64,000 nt of DNA from Crambe crambe (GCA_963924555.1 OZ004595.1:744001-808000), one strand, 5' to 3'; positions 1-11,838 are shown, numbered from the stretch's first letter. The notes: generated by a model from the letters alone, not told the origin. Translations and numbers: made by a program.

Positions 1-1004
1 CGCACTCGAACTGGAACTCGAAAAGAAAGAAGAGAGTGTGATTAGCTTCAAAGAATGTTTGGATATTGCCAAGCATTCCCTGCTTTTCGAAGAGACTGCG
101 GCCAGAACTGCCATCCATCATCTGGATAGCCTCAACCTCATCCAGTACTTCCCAGAGTGTGCCGAAGAGGTCATATTCTGTGACCCCAACATCCTCCTCA
201 ATAAGGTGAACGAGCTGATAGAGAAAAGCTACAGCTTGAGAGGTTTAACCCCTACAAAACTTGAGGCAGATGTGGGAGGGGACTGGATTAGATTCCACAT
301 GCGTGGCAGGGTGACCTTACCCATGCTTAAAAAGTTTCCCGAAGGCTTCGTGCAAAATCTTTATGATCATCGCACTCTGGCCAAGATCTTTGAAGACCTG
401 CTCATTTTCACTCGTTTTGAGCACGATGATAGCTTTTTCATGCCTGCCCTGCTCGATGTTAAAGATCTGAAGCTCATCCAGCGACCGACTAAGACGTGCC
501 TAATCATAGCGTTCTCCTCTGGGTATGCCCCCTTGGGACTTTTTTCTTCCTCCATTGCCTTTCTGACTTCGAGCAAAAATCGATGGCCTTCTCCATGGAT
601 GTTCTTGTTCGAAAAAGGTCAACTCTTCCGAAATGTGATCAGCTTTGATATGAATACGGTAAAGGTCACTCTTATTGACTGCTCAGCTCATTTCGAGGTT
701 CATGTGCAGCTGCAGGAAGGCATGCAAGAAGACCCGTCCATGATGCCCGAAGTGTGCAGAATCATACGCCAAGGGATCAAGGAGGCCATCAAGCAATCGA
801 TGAAGAAACGCCACATCTGTAGTGCATCGTATGGTGAGAGTTTCTTCTGCCCGTGTGACTCGTATGCTACCTACCACTTGGCCAGTGTGAAAGAAGTCTT
901 TGGAAAGTATCGCAGGTGTTGTGATGTCCACACTGGAAAGGGTGGAGCTTTGGAGGAACATCACTACCAGTGGCTGGGAATAGAACCCTCTACACCATCA
1001 AAAG
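1..1004 (+). CDS. Copy A: partial Roc-COR exon (5' end outside the window, Death domain missing)
   Basis: The frame is open from base 2 to a donor after base 1004 and is collinear with the second half of the large GTPase/COR exon of copies B, C and E. It covers the COR-like winged-helix segment (CDPNILLNKVNEL) and the Cys-rich C-terminal part (FFCPCDSYATYHLASV, then RRCCDVH, then HHYQWLGIEPSTPSKG). It matches copy E better than B, sharing FGKYRRCC and SAHFEVHV. No Death-domain exon follows: from about 1,020 the sequence is unrelated to the exon 8 region of B and E and passes into duplicated intergenic DNA. If unspliced, the frame reads to a stop at 1,105. It is either a truncated copy or one whose 3' end was replaced. 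Confidence 0.85.
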
Positions 1005-1236
1005 GTAGTAATACATTCTATTTAGCTAGTGGCCAAGGTACTGTAGGTGGCCGAGTCTTTGGTCACTCCAGCAGCTTGAACTACCTAGTGCATGCAGGCC
1101 TGTAACTGGGTACGGTGAACCTGCCTTAAAGACCACCTGTATCCAGTTCCCAAAGTATCATTTCGATTGATTTTGACCTCCATATAGAGACCATCTTCCT
1201 ATTAAGACCCACTTTTTTTTTGTGGCCCAGAGCTAC

Positions 1237-4045
1237 ATGCCACATGGTAACATATTTTGAGCCAGAGAAAGACTACATGTAGCTGTATAGACAAGAACAG
1301 AATTATGAAGCTAAGCTACAGTTGATCTAGTTGTTATTTGGGTGTGGTTTGGTCAAAAGTCAGCCAAAAATTTTAGGGCTGGAGCTAGCTATTTTATAGT
1401 GGTACAGCTTGCGACCACACAGTGGCACATAGCTACTGTGCAAAGTGCACCATTTAGGCCCAGAAAATTTTTTTCTATTTTAGGTGTCTCAGATCCAATC
1501 TGGTGCAATCTGGAGCATCAAATTTATCCAACTGAACTTGGATAAACTATCAGTTTCATCTGTGTGAATGTGCAGCACCATTAGGTTATTCAAAGCATTT
1601 GACTCACTGTAGTTCTCAGGTAAGGACAATCCATACATTTGAGAATGCTAGTCTCTGAGTGATACAACTTTATTATATTATCATGAGCTTTAAATAGTGC
1701 CAAAATTTATAAATCACATTGTGCACCCACCCATGGTTCACCATGCTTTCTTAAATCAGCTAGGCTATAGAATTACAACTTCATTACTCTTATCAGTGAG
1801 TGGGTGGATGAATACCACAATTGTAATGGAGTAATGAAGTGTGAAATTGAAATTCCTGTAAGTTACATGTAGTGTTCATCCATCCACTAATTAATTAGTT
1901 GGTGATAAATCTTTTAAGTGGGACGGGATGTGGTATGAATAATTCACACATCTGATGAGTGAACACTTGCAACACCTAAAACTAATACTGTTGAATATCA
2001 GACCGAGCCATATGACAATACGCTGCTTATGAATAATTTGAGAGGGACCCAATTCATCCCTGTCCAGAGTCTCCACTACAGTTTTCAGGGTTTTAAAAAA
2101 TGTGGTTTATGTTCACTGAAATCCAACTATATTAACATCTTAATTGAGATCAATTTAATACTTCATACATAATCAATGGCTGATCCAGGGGGCATGGTGC
2201 AAGCACATGGACCCTCTTTCCAAAAACTCTGGATCAGCTCCTGGTGAGTGTAGGTCCCCCCAACTAGAAAATGGGGACCCCAGGATCCCCACTTCTCTAA
2301 TGATTTGGGGATGGTGGGCCCTGATTTTGGGGGGTTCCCATATCACTGTTACAATGGTTCGACTTACATCGCTGATCTTTGCTCCACACAGCCTTCTCTC
2401 CCAACACCACACAAGGTAACATTGAGCTTGGTCTTGGAGTTAGTGACACTACAGGGAGACAGTCATGTCAACTGATGGCTTACATTGGTTCAGTATGAGC
2501 TAGGTTTCCATGGTGAAATGTCAAGGAAGGATTCATTAAGTAATCAACCCTCATGAAAACACTTTCTCTTGAAGCTGAACCACTATAATTGTAGGGTGGT
2601 CTGGAAGCATTCACCCTCAGAAGTATCACTGCATCAGTACTTAATTCCTGCACAATGTTCACAATGTTGGGTATTCACTGTTGATTTGGGGGGGGGGGGG
2701 GGGGGAGACAGCCCCCCAGATTTCTACGTCACTGTACTATGTTGAGAATTACTCACAGATAGAATTGATTCTTTTTTATGGAGCAACAATGACAGGGACC
2801 AGTTATTTATAGGATATACAAAATTCTAAAATGAAGAAAAGTCAACTCTTCTTGAAGTACAGGTTACTAACAGCCATGATACCGCCATTATAGATGAAAG
2901 ATGGTGCTCCCTTGCACTTATTGTGGTACTCGTAACCATGGCATCAAAAGGAACTTATTATTATGAAATACAAACTCATGGAAATAAAAGTTACTAAGCG
3001 ATCCTATTAAAATAATTTCACCTGAAAGATGAAGATGAACTAGTAGCTAACTTCTCTCAAAGATGCTGATCTCACGAGTCTTGCCAAAGAGGCATTAGAG
3101 ACAGGATCCATCCCCCAAACTATCTTTGATTTGTTCATATCCTGTTCACTCAAGATCAGGTACTTTTTATGTATGTGTACGAGATGGTATTCATTATGAG
3201 AAATGGCTAAACTTACTTTCTCAATTTATTTCGAACTACCTCACATAAGGAATCAAATAAAACCAATACGAAGAAACAGGCAAAAGGTTTGACATCTCCA
3301 GTTCCTTCTAACTGGAAACTATAAGGTAAAATCATGTTTATCATACAGGAACGTGGTTTTGTGGTAGAATTGTTATGTGAGGTCAAATGAAATATGCTGT
3401 ACACATGCATGAATTTGATACTGTGGAGATCATGTAGCTAGCTAACAACACTCCATCTTGTTGCATCATAATCACCTTGCAAATTCTATACTCACAGTAA
3501 TCTATCAGCTATGTCGCTACTGTAGCTTGTTTACAAGCTTGTACAGCAGGACAATTAATTGTTTTATTTTCATTGTTGAATTTACTGTTGCATGTTTTTT
3601 GACTTTTATTATTATCACAGTTTTGAGTGTACTTAAATAATTGCCTATTTAGTTATAATCATGATCATGGCACTGAATTAAGTCAGCCTATATTCTAATT
3701 ACCAGGGACCTACTCTGACTTAAAATGCTGCCATTAACTTATTGGCATGGAATTAAGTCACTGACCTATTTACTTGATTCAGTCGTGGCATGTTTGACTT
3801 AGCTAAATCAACGCCATGAGTGACTCAAGGCATGGATGACTTAATTCAATGCCATGAGTAACTCAAAGCATTTATGTCAAGTTCTGCACAACCGGGGTGT
3901 GGCATTTAGTAGGCTGTAAATTATCTTACCTGGTGGATCTCAATCACATGATCCTAACACTCCTAAAAATCTGCCATGCCCTTATTTTGTTCTTGAACAA
4001 TTTTCTTTTTCAGAGCTATATAGTATCTCTTAGCGGCTGTGGTTT
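1237..4045 (+). repeat. Intergenic duplication, unit 1, ending in an orphan gene-start region
   Basis: This stretch recurs almost base for base as unit 2 (4,056-7,150) and in part as unit 3 (56,815-59,640). It starts at a GCCACATGGTAACATATTT block and includes a G18 run at 2,688-2,705. At its right end (about 3,930-4,045) it carries the upstream region and first bases of the family's exon 1 (TATCTCTTAGCGGCTGTGG). It breaks off before the ATG where unit 2 begins. The short reading frames in it are not conserved as protein and I see no gene. Confidence 0.85.
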
Positions 4046-6553
4046 AAATGAAAGAGCCACATGGTAACATATTTTGAGCCAGAGAAAGACTACATGTAGC
4101 AATATAGACAAGAACAGAATTATGAAGCTAAGCTACAGTTGATTAGTTGTTATTGGGTGTGGTTTGGTCAAAAGTCAGCCAAAAATTTTAGGGCTGGAGC
4201 TAGCTATTTTATAGTGGTACAGCTTGCGACCACACAGTGGCACATAGCTACTGTGCAAAGTGCACCATCTAGGCCCAGAAAAATTTTTTCTATTTTAGGT
4301 GTCTCAGATCCAATCTGGTGCAATCTGGAGCATCAAATTTATCCAAGTCTACCTCTTAATTTGCAACTGAACTTGGATAAACTATCAGTTTCATCTGTGT
4401 GAATGTGCAGCACCATTAGGTTATTCAAAGCATTTGACTCACTGTAGTTCTCAGGTAAGGACAATCCATACATTTGAGAATGCTAGTCTCTGAGTGATAC
4501 AACTTTATTATATTATCATGAGCTTTAAATAGTGCCAAAATTTATAAATCACATTGTGCACCCACCCATGGTTCACCATGCTTTCTTAAATCAGCTAGGC
4601 TATAGAATTACAACTTCATTACTCTAATCAGTGAGTGGGTGGATGAATACCACAATTGTAATGGAGTAATGAAGTGTGAAATTGAAATTCCTGTAAGTTA
4701 CATGTAGTGTTCATCCATCCACTAATTAATTAGTTGGTGATAAATCTTTTAAGTGGGAGAGGATGTGGTGTGAATAATTCACACATCTGATGGGTGAACA
4801 CTTGCTAACACCTAAAACTAATACTGTTGAATATCAGACCGAGCCATATGACAATATGCTGCTTATAAATAATTTGAGAGGGACCCAATTCATCCCTGTC
4901 CAGAGTCTCCACTACAGTTTTCAGGATTTTTAAAAAATGTGGTTTATGTTCACTGAAATCCAACTATATTAACATCTTAATTGAGATCACTTCATACATA
5001 ATCAGTGGCTGATCCAGGGGCCATGGTGCAAGCCCATGGACCCTCTTTCCAAAAACTCTGGATCAGCTCCTGGTGAGTGTGGGTCCCCCCAACTAGAACA
5101 GGATCCCCACTTCTCTAATGATTTGGGGATGGTGGGCCCTGATTTTGGGGGGTTCCCATATCACTGTTTATACAATGGTTCGACTTACATCGCTGATTTT
5201 TGCTCCACACAGCCTTCTCTCCCAACACCACACAAGGTAGGTCTTGGAGTTAGTGACACTACAGGGAGACAGTCATGTCAACTGATGGCTTACATTGGTT
5301 CAGTATGAGCTAGGTTTCCATGGTGAAATGTCAAGGAAGGATTCATTAAGTAATCAACCCTCAAGATAACACTTTCTCTTGAAGCTGAACCACTATAATT
5401 GTAGGGTGGTCTGGAAGCATTCACCCTCAGAAGTATCACTGCATCAGTACTTAATTCCTGCACAATGTTCACAATGTTGGGTATTCACTGTTGATTTGGG
5501 GGGGGGGGGGGGGAGACAGCCCCCCAGATTTCTACGTCACTGTACTATGTTGAGAATTACTCACAGATAGAATTGATTCTTTTTTATGGAGCAACAATGA
5601 CAGGGACCAGTTATTTATGTGAATTTATAGGATATACAAAATTCTAAAATGAAGAAAAGTCAACTCTTCTTGAAGTACAGGTTACTAACAGCCATGATAC
5701 CGCCATTATAGATGAAAGATGGTGCTACCTTGCACTTATTGTGGTACTCGTAAGCAAGGCATCAAAAGGAACTTATCATTATGAAATACAAACTCATGGA
5801 AATAAAAGTTACTAAGTGATCCTATTAAAATAATTTAACCTGAAAGATGAAGATGGACTAGTAGCTAACTTCTCTCAAAGATGCTGATCTCACGAGTTTT
5901 GCCAAAGAGGCATTAGAGACAGGATCCATCCCCCAAACTATCTTTCATTTGTTCATATCCTGCTCACTCAAGATCAGGTACTTTTTATGTATGTGTACCA
6001 GATGGTATTCATTATGAGAAATGGCTAAACTTACTTTCTCAATTTATTTTGAACTACCTCACATAAGGAATCAAATAAAACCAATACGAAGAAACAGGCA
6101 AAAGGTTTGACATCTCCAGTTCCTTCTAACTGGAAACTATAAGGTAAATAATCATACAGGAACGTGGTTTTGTGGTAGAATTGTTATGTGAGGTCAAATG
6201 AAATATGCTGTACACATGCATGAATTTGATACTGTGGAGATCATGTAGCTAGCTAACAACACTCCATCTTGTACATCATAATCACCTTGCAAATTCTATA
6301 CTCACAGTAATCTATCAGCTATGTTGCTACTGTAGCTTGTTTACAAGCTTGTACAGCAGGACAATATTATTAATTGTTTTATTTTCATTGTTGAATTTAC
6401 TGTTGCATGTTTTTGACTTTTATTATTATCACAGTTTTGAGTGTACTTAAATAATTGCCCATTTAGTTATAATCATGATCATGTCACTGAATTAAGTCAG
6501 CCTATTATTCTAATTACCAGGGACCTACTCTGACTTAAAATGCTGCCATTTAA

Positions 6554-6876
6554 GGCCACTATTAATAGAATGATTGTTTCCTGTCCACCGCCCGCGTATT
6601 GAAAATGTCACCGCATCAAAAAATATTATTACTGCCTGGCGCCTGCCATTGCTCATGCGCGCAGTAGAGCGCGCACATTTGGCTTCACATGCAGCTCTTT
6701 TTGGGAAAGCCCGTGGTGAATGACTAGTCTCGCGGACTGCGAGACTAGTGAATGATGAAGACAGGACCCTTGAGACAAACAACGAAGCAGTAATAGAATA
6801 ATTATAATAACCGCCCGCCCGCAGCACTTGTGGATGTTTTCTTGGACAGGAAACTAGGATTCTATAAATAGTGGCC
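6554..6876. mobile_element. PIF/Harbinger-like MITE, 323 bp
   Basis: The ends are inverted repeats: GGCCACTATTAATAGAAT on the left and the complement of GGCCACTATTTATAGAATCC on the right. They are flanked by TAA on both sides (6,551-6,553 and 6,877-6,879). The inner parts also match (TTTCCTGTCCA). Units 1 and 3 lack the insertion. An inverted copy near 57,405-57,450 keeps the uninterrupted site CTGCCATTTAATGTG, which shows a 3-bp TAA duplication. A TAA target and GG-starting ends are typical of PIF/Harbinger MITEs. No transposase is present. Confidence 0.75.
6716..6756. mobile_element. Minimal Mutator-like end-to-end remnant nested in the MITE
   Basis: The palindrome at 6,725-6,747 (TAGTCTCGCGG, 1-base gap, CTGCGAGACTA) matches the terminal bases of the 3.2-kb element at 40,902-44,146. 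It is flanked by GTGAATGAC on the left and GTGAATGAT on the right, an 8 of 9 match expected for a 9-bp target duplication. It looks like two element ends joined after loss of everything internal. Confidence 0.6.
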
Positions 6877-6892
6877 TAATGTGAATACTTAT

Positions 6893-7159
6893 ATTGGCAT
6901 GGAATTAAGTCACTGACTTAATTCAGTATACTCGTGGCATGTTTGACTTAGCTAAATCAACGCCATGAGTGACTCAAGGCATGGATGACTTAATTCAATG
7001 CCATGAGTAACTCAAAGCATTTATGTAGGCTGTAAATTATCTTACCTGGATCTCAATCACATGATCCTAACACTCCTTAAAATCTGCCACGCCCTTATTT
7101 TGTTCTTGAACAATCTTCTTTTTCAGAGCTATATCGTATCTCTTAGCGGCTGTTGTGGT
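6893..7159 (+). promoter_or_regulatory. Upstream region of copy B with clustered inverted GAATTAAGTCA / GCCATG motifs
   Basis: Between about 6,895 and 7,025 the motifs GGCATGGAATTAAGTCA, TGACTTAATTCA and GCCATGAGTGACTCA recur in both orientations. The site TGACTCA is a perfect match to the AP-1/bZIP consensus. Downstream are CACATGATC, CCACGCCCTTATTTTGTT and a pyrimidine stretch ending in CAG shortly before the ATG. The block is conserved before copy E and in the orphan unit 1. The CACATGATC and CCACGCCCTTATTT words are also kept before copy D (about 44,322-44,355). A promoter role is inferred. Confidence 0.4.
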
Positions 7160-10100
7160 ATGGCAGAGGGAAAATCGAAACAGGTGAGCTGTAATGCATG
7201 CTCATCAGTAGGTTTAGAAATCCAGATGAAGAACTTGTTCACTACACGCATAGATGCCATTTATAAGGCTATGGCGCCTAAAATATTGGGGAGGACAGCT
7301 GCATTGGTCGGCTAATTCGCCTCAAAACTGCAGCTGTTTGTTTGTTATGTACAGCCTGTCCTGCTATTTATCAGTTGGCCAATTTATCTTTCTAGTAGAG
7401 ATAGCAGTTAGCTAGGTCTGCAAGTTCTTTTAGACTTGACTGGTAGATAGTGTTACTGCTAGTTTATAGTTTGACTATCTAGATGTTTCCTCCCTCTACA
7501 GAAACTCGAGAGAGAGCTTAAGACAGCATTGGCGGTAAGTTGTCATGAAAGTAGCTGCTGTGATGTTGTGTTGGTCCAGTGCCCTCTGGTCAGTCACTGC
7601 AAAGCACCTTAGGCCCATAGAAACAGTCTGTCAAAGATGAGGGGTGCTCGTATGCAGGGACAGGTTGCTTATTGGAATGCTGGACTACTCAACCTTAAAG
7701 CAGTTACCTCCAGCATGTGGGCCCCAATGTTTCGTACAGATTGTCAACACACCTCAGCTTGTGTGCCTACTAGACCCCTGTCCATTTTTATAGGCCAAAT
7801 GCTGACTCGGCATAATTCCTAGTGCCCCTCTGCCGAGGGAAGTGGGTGGAGTCTTGTGACTCACAGACCCCAGGACAATATTGAGCACACTTTTTAATGA
7901 ACATTCTCAATGTTTGGAGTGTACAGCTCAAACACCTTGCATGCTAGACCCCTGCTCAATTTTTTACAAGCCATTACCAACCCATTCAAGTGTGCCGAGG
8001 GAAATGGGCGGGGTCTAGTGACTCATGGACCCCATGACCTTATAGAGCATGATGTGCTCTACAGGTTCTCCAAGTTTGGAGGCCGTAGCTCGCATGCTGT
8101 GGGTGTGGTGATTTTTTTTTGTGGTGCATGATGGCTGTCTTTGTGTGTTGGTTGTATGGTTGTCTCACCTTCTCTCTCTCACTCCTCACAGTTGAAGGCA
8201 TTCTATCAGAGTATGATAGAGCACTGGGAACAGGTGAGTGATGAGTGTAGCAGTGGTGTGATGAGGGCGTGGCATGTGGCCCAGTCCATACCTGGTGTGT
8301 ATTCCATGTGTGCAGAAATTGTCTGCTGCTCAGAAGAAGCTCAGTCAGCCTTCCCTGAGTAAAGCAAGGCAGTCTGAGCTTGAGAAGGAGGTGAAGTATT
8401 GTGAGGGAGAGATCCAGAAATGGAAAAAGGTTCTCCTTACTCAAGAAGAAGAAATAAAGGAGCTGGAAGATGCCCTGGGGCAACTTACTTGTAAGTATAA
8501 AGATTTAGCACTAATTAGATGATGTAATGATACATTATACAAGTTAAGTAATAGCCCAGAGCTATAAAATAGTGTGCGCTCAGCTGGGAGGTGTAATTAG
8601 TAATTAATAGTAACATGTAAGAATTAATTAGTGACTAATTAAAAGTAGGTGAAATTAATAAATGTTTGAGTGGCCATAACTTTTGAAGGGAAAGTGCTAT
8701 AGTCTTGAAATAAGAACCATTCTGCTCAGAAAATTCTACTCTTTCTTTGTGTCACTACTAGCATTACCTAAGAGAGTGTTAGGGAGGTGGTAATCCATTT
8801 TGGCATGTATTTTATGACCTTATTATAATTTTATCAGCAGAATGTGACTGTTGTGATGTCTTGTAACACTTATTATAAACTGTTATGTAAATAATGTTCT
8901 TTTCCCCTCTTCAGCTGCTTCCCAGAAGCCTGACTCTTCTTCCCAGAAAGAAACACAGAGTGAGTATTGTAAGCCACAATAAGTGGTCCCATTGACAGCA
9001 ATGTACACATACAATGGTGTGCTTTAATTGAGGTTCTTAGGCAATAACATAATTTATTCAGTCAATGATTTACTTTACAGAATCAACATCAAGTGACTTG
9101 CATCTAGATGATGCAACTAGAGAGAAAATGGTAAGTGTAATTAATGGAGGGGGTGTGTGTATGCAGATATCATTCATGTGGGGTATGAACTCTATGATCG
9201 CTCTCCTGGTTTCTCTGATTCAGTTCAACCAGTCCATGACGTGGGGCCACGTTGAGGCAATCATCATCAAGGTCCTGATTGTGGGGGCTGCTGGAGTCGG
9301 CAAATCCCTTTTTTTGTCTCGTCTCCTTGGTGTCGCTATTTCTCTCATCCGAAACAGTACCGGAGTGGTCGAGAAAGCCCAGAGGGTCAACTGTCAAAGG
9401 TTGGGCACAACAGATCACTTAAAGAACATAGTTTGGGAAGTGGTCGGACCGAAAGAACTGATGAAACTTCTTGCCGATGCCATAACCTCAGGAATTGAGA
9501 AGTTCACTGCTTCTGTTTCCCCTCCACATGCATCTCGTCGTTCCAATAATGGATCAGGTTCTCATTCGACCAGTTCTGCTGATGCAAGCTACTCTACAGC
9601 TAGAACTACCGTCCTTCAGCTGATAGGTCGTTCCAAGGAAGGTAAATTGCTGAAGATGACTTGGATCTATCTGATAGATAGTGGAGGGCAGCCTCAATTC
9701 CACGAGCTTCTTACAGCATTCATCAGAAACACCACTTTAGGTATCTTTGTCTTCAGGCTCTCAGATCGGCTGGACGATAAGCCACGGATTGAATACTACA
9801 AAGGTGGAAAGCCACTGGGTGAGCCTTATCCTTTCCCCATGAGCCACAAGGAGATCTTCCAACACTGTATCCAGACCATTTCTTCCCTCCCTTCCACTTC
9901 TCCGAAGGATCAGGCCCCAACTTGCCCGAAGATTCTCGTCTTGGGAACTCATCGAGACGAAGAGAGCAAGTGTTCTGAAACACGTGATGAAAAAGAGAAG
10001 ATTCTCAGGGATGTCTTGCACAAAGGACCAAAACCTGACTCAGCCATCTCAGAAGACTTACTTTATTACGGAAATAAGTGCATCTTTCCTTTGAATGCTA

Positions 10101-11838
10101 AATCACCCGAGAAGCAGGACGAGGAGATCATCGGTGATATTCGAGAAGAAATAGTGCGTCTTGCACCTCAACCCCAATCCATCCCACTGCAGTATTACGC
10201 ACTCGAACTGGAACTTGAAAAAAAAGAAAAAAGTGTGATTAGCTTCAAAGAATGTTTGGACATTGCCAAGCATTCCCTGCTTTTCGAAGAGACTGCAGCC
10301 AAAGCTGCCATCCATCATCTTGATAGCCTCAACCTCATCCAACACTTCCCAGAGTGTGCCAAAGAGGTCATATTCTGTGACCCCAACATCCTCCTCAACA
10401 AGGTGAATGAGCTGATAGAGAAAAGCTACAGTTTGAGGGGTTTGACCCCTTCAAAACCCGAGGTACTTGTAGGAGGAGACTGGATTAAATTCCACATGCG
10501 TGGCAGGGTGACCTTACCCATGCTTAAAGAGTTTCCTGAAGGCTTTGTGCAAAATCTTTACGATCATCACACTTTGGCCAAGATCTTCGAAGACCTGCTC
10601 ATTTTCACTCGTTTCGAGCATGATGATAGCTTTTTCATGCCTGCCCTGCTCGATGTTAAAGATCTGAAGCTCATCCAGCGACCGACTAAGACATGCCTGA
10701 TCATAGCGTTCTCCTCTGGATATGCCCCCTTGGGGCTTTTTTCTTCCTCCATTGCCTTTCTGACTTCAAGCAATAATCGATGGCCTTCTCCATGGATGTT
10801 CTTGTTCGAAAAAGGTCAACTCTTCCGAAATGTGATCAGCTTCAATGTGGAATCAGTGGTGGTCACTCTTATTGACCGCTCCAGTCACTTTGAGGTTCAT
10901 GTGCAACTGCAGGGAAGCATGCAAGAAGACCCGTCTATGATGCCTGAAGTGTGCAAAACTGTACGACAAGGGATCAAGGAGGCCATCAAGCAATCGATGA
11001 AGAAACGCCACATCTGTAATGCATCGTACAGTGAGAGTTTCTTCTGCCCGTGTGACTCATATGCTACCTACCACTTGGCTAGTGTGAAGAAAGCATTTGG
11101 AAAGAAATATCATAGGTGTTGTGATGTCCACACTGGGAATAATGGAGCTTTGGAAGAACATCACTACCAGTGGCTGGGAATAGAACCCTCTACACCATCA
11201 AAAGGTAGGAATAACAATTTAGTTGTGGCACTGGTCTAAATCGTCCTCTATTATGTTCTTTATAGCCACTTCTGGTTCTCTTGGGATGGCTGCTCTTCCT
11301 GCAGTTAGTGAGTACTTGAAAGACGTGAACAGAGAAGAGGTGATCAGACTGGGGCTAGCTCTTGGATTGTTATACAGTAGACTTGAAGGGATGAAAATGT
11401 TTCCTGAAGATGTCATAGCTGCATGGTTGAGGGGAGACGACGAATGTGGTTTTCCCAGCTGGACTAGACTGGCCACAGCTCTTGATAAAACTGGTCACAC
11501 AGCTATTGCCTCCAAAGTCAGGAAAGGTGAGCACAGTCAAAATCAATGAGATTACGAACACTTAATTAGTCGATCTGTTTCCTATTTTATAGAAAAGCTC
11601 AGTCAAGTCCTCACTACTCCTTCACTTCCAAGACCTACACCAGCAGGTGAGCAGTTTAACAGAGTGTGTATTATCATACTGGTACATGGTACTGTTAATG
11701 AATGCAGGTCCTTCTGTCAACCCTTTACCTGGTGAGGTGGACAGTGCTGCAAACAGTTCTCCTAATGACAGGCAACAAAGGTCTCACCAAACTTCTTCCA
11801 CTCCTCAAAGACGTGATAAATTTTGCCGATTTTTGTGA
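7160..11838 (+). CDS. Copy B: coiled-coil / Roc-like GTPase / COR-like / Death domain protein
   Basis: Ten exons give about 931 aa: 7160-7183, 7502-7534, 8192-8233, 8316-8490, 8915-8959, 9081-9130, 9224-11204, 11266-11526, 11593-11646, 11708-11838. All junctions have GT-AG and matching phase. Residues 9-91 (exons 2-4) form a charged coiled coil. Exon 7 starts at residue 124, with P-loop GAAGVGKS (144-151), DSGGQ (275-279) and THRD (365-368), the pattern of Roc GTPases. A COR-like winged helix and a Cys-rich segment (FCPC, CC, QWLGI) follow. Exon 8 is a Death domain (EEVIRLGLALGL to WLRGDDE, SWTRLATAL). A Pro/Ser tail follows. The Roc-COR-Death order recalls DAPK/Roco proteins, so a scaffold or signalling role in cell death or immunity is inferred. 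Introns are shared with C, D and E. Confidence 0.88.
9131..9223 (+). other. Intron 6 of copy B: 93 nt, in frame, no stop
   Basis: The intron has a good GTAAGT donor and TCTGATTCAG acceptor, but its length is a multiple of three and it has no stop codon, so retention would add 31 residues. These include a hydrophobic run (residues encoded about 9,161-9,220, with FMWGM and IALLVSLI). Copy E has the same arrangement (61,605-61,697). In copy C the intron is 91 nt and retention would shift the frame, so splicing is needed there. Confidence 0.55.

Larger units (their letters stand above)
4056..7150 (+). repeat. Intergenic duplication, unit 2, upstream of copy B
   Basis: This is a direct tandem copy of unit 1 with small indels, a G16 run at 5,498-5,513 and one clear insertion (the element at 6,554-6,876). 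It runs straight into exon 1 of copy B, so here the duplicated upstream region is attached to a complete gene. No coding capacity is evident. Confidence 0.85.

Noticed and set aside
367..576. Minus-strand frame antisense to the GTPase/COR exon, conserved in all copies
   Set aside because: Its conservation follows from the coding strand; there are no splice sites, start context or independent codon pattern. The same holds for the equivalents at 10,567, 33,978 and 63,041.
2173..2419. Overlapping frames on both strands repeated in units 1, 2 and 3
   Set aside because: Frames are broken by indels between the three copies, so there is no sign of protein conservation.
7061..7315. 84-residue frame covering the start of copy B (and 59,538-59,792 for copy E)
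   Set aside because: Only the eight residues MAEGKSKQ are exon; the rest is upstream sequence and intron 1, which has a GTGAGC donor conserved in all copies.
8141..8362. 73-residue + frame recurring in all copies around exon 3
   Set aside because: It runs through intron 2, exon 3 in the wrong frame and intron 3; the exon phase and splice sites support the other frame.
8941..9060. The 8,915-8,959 exon as a phosphorylation-site array worth reporting
   Set aside because: It is Ser-rich but short and nearly invariant between copies; no evidence beyond composition.
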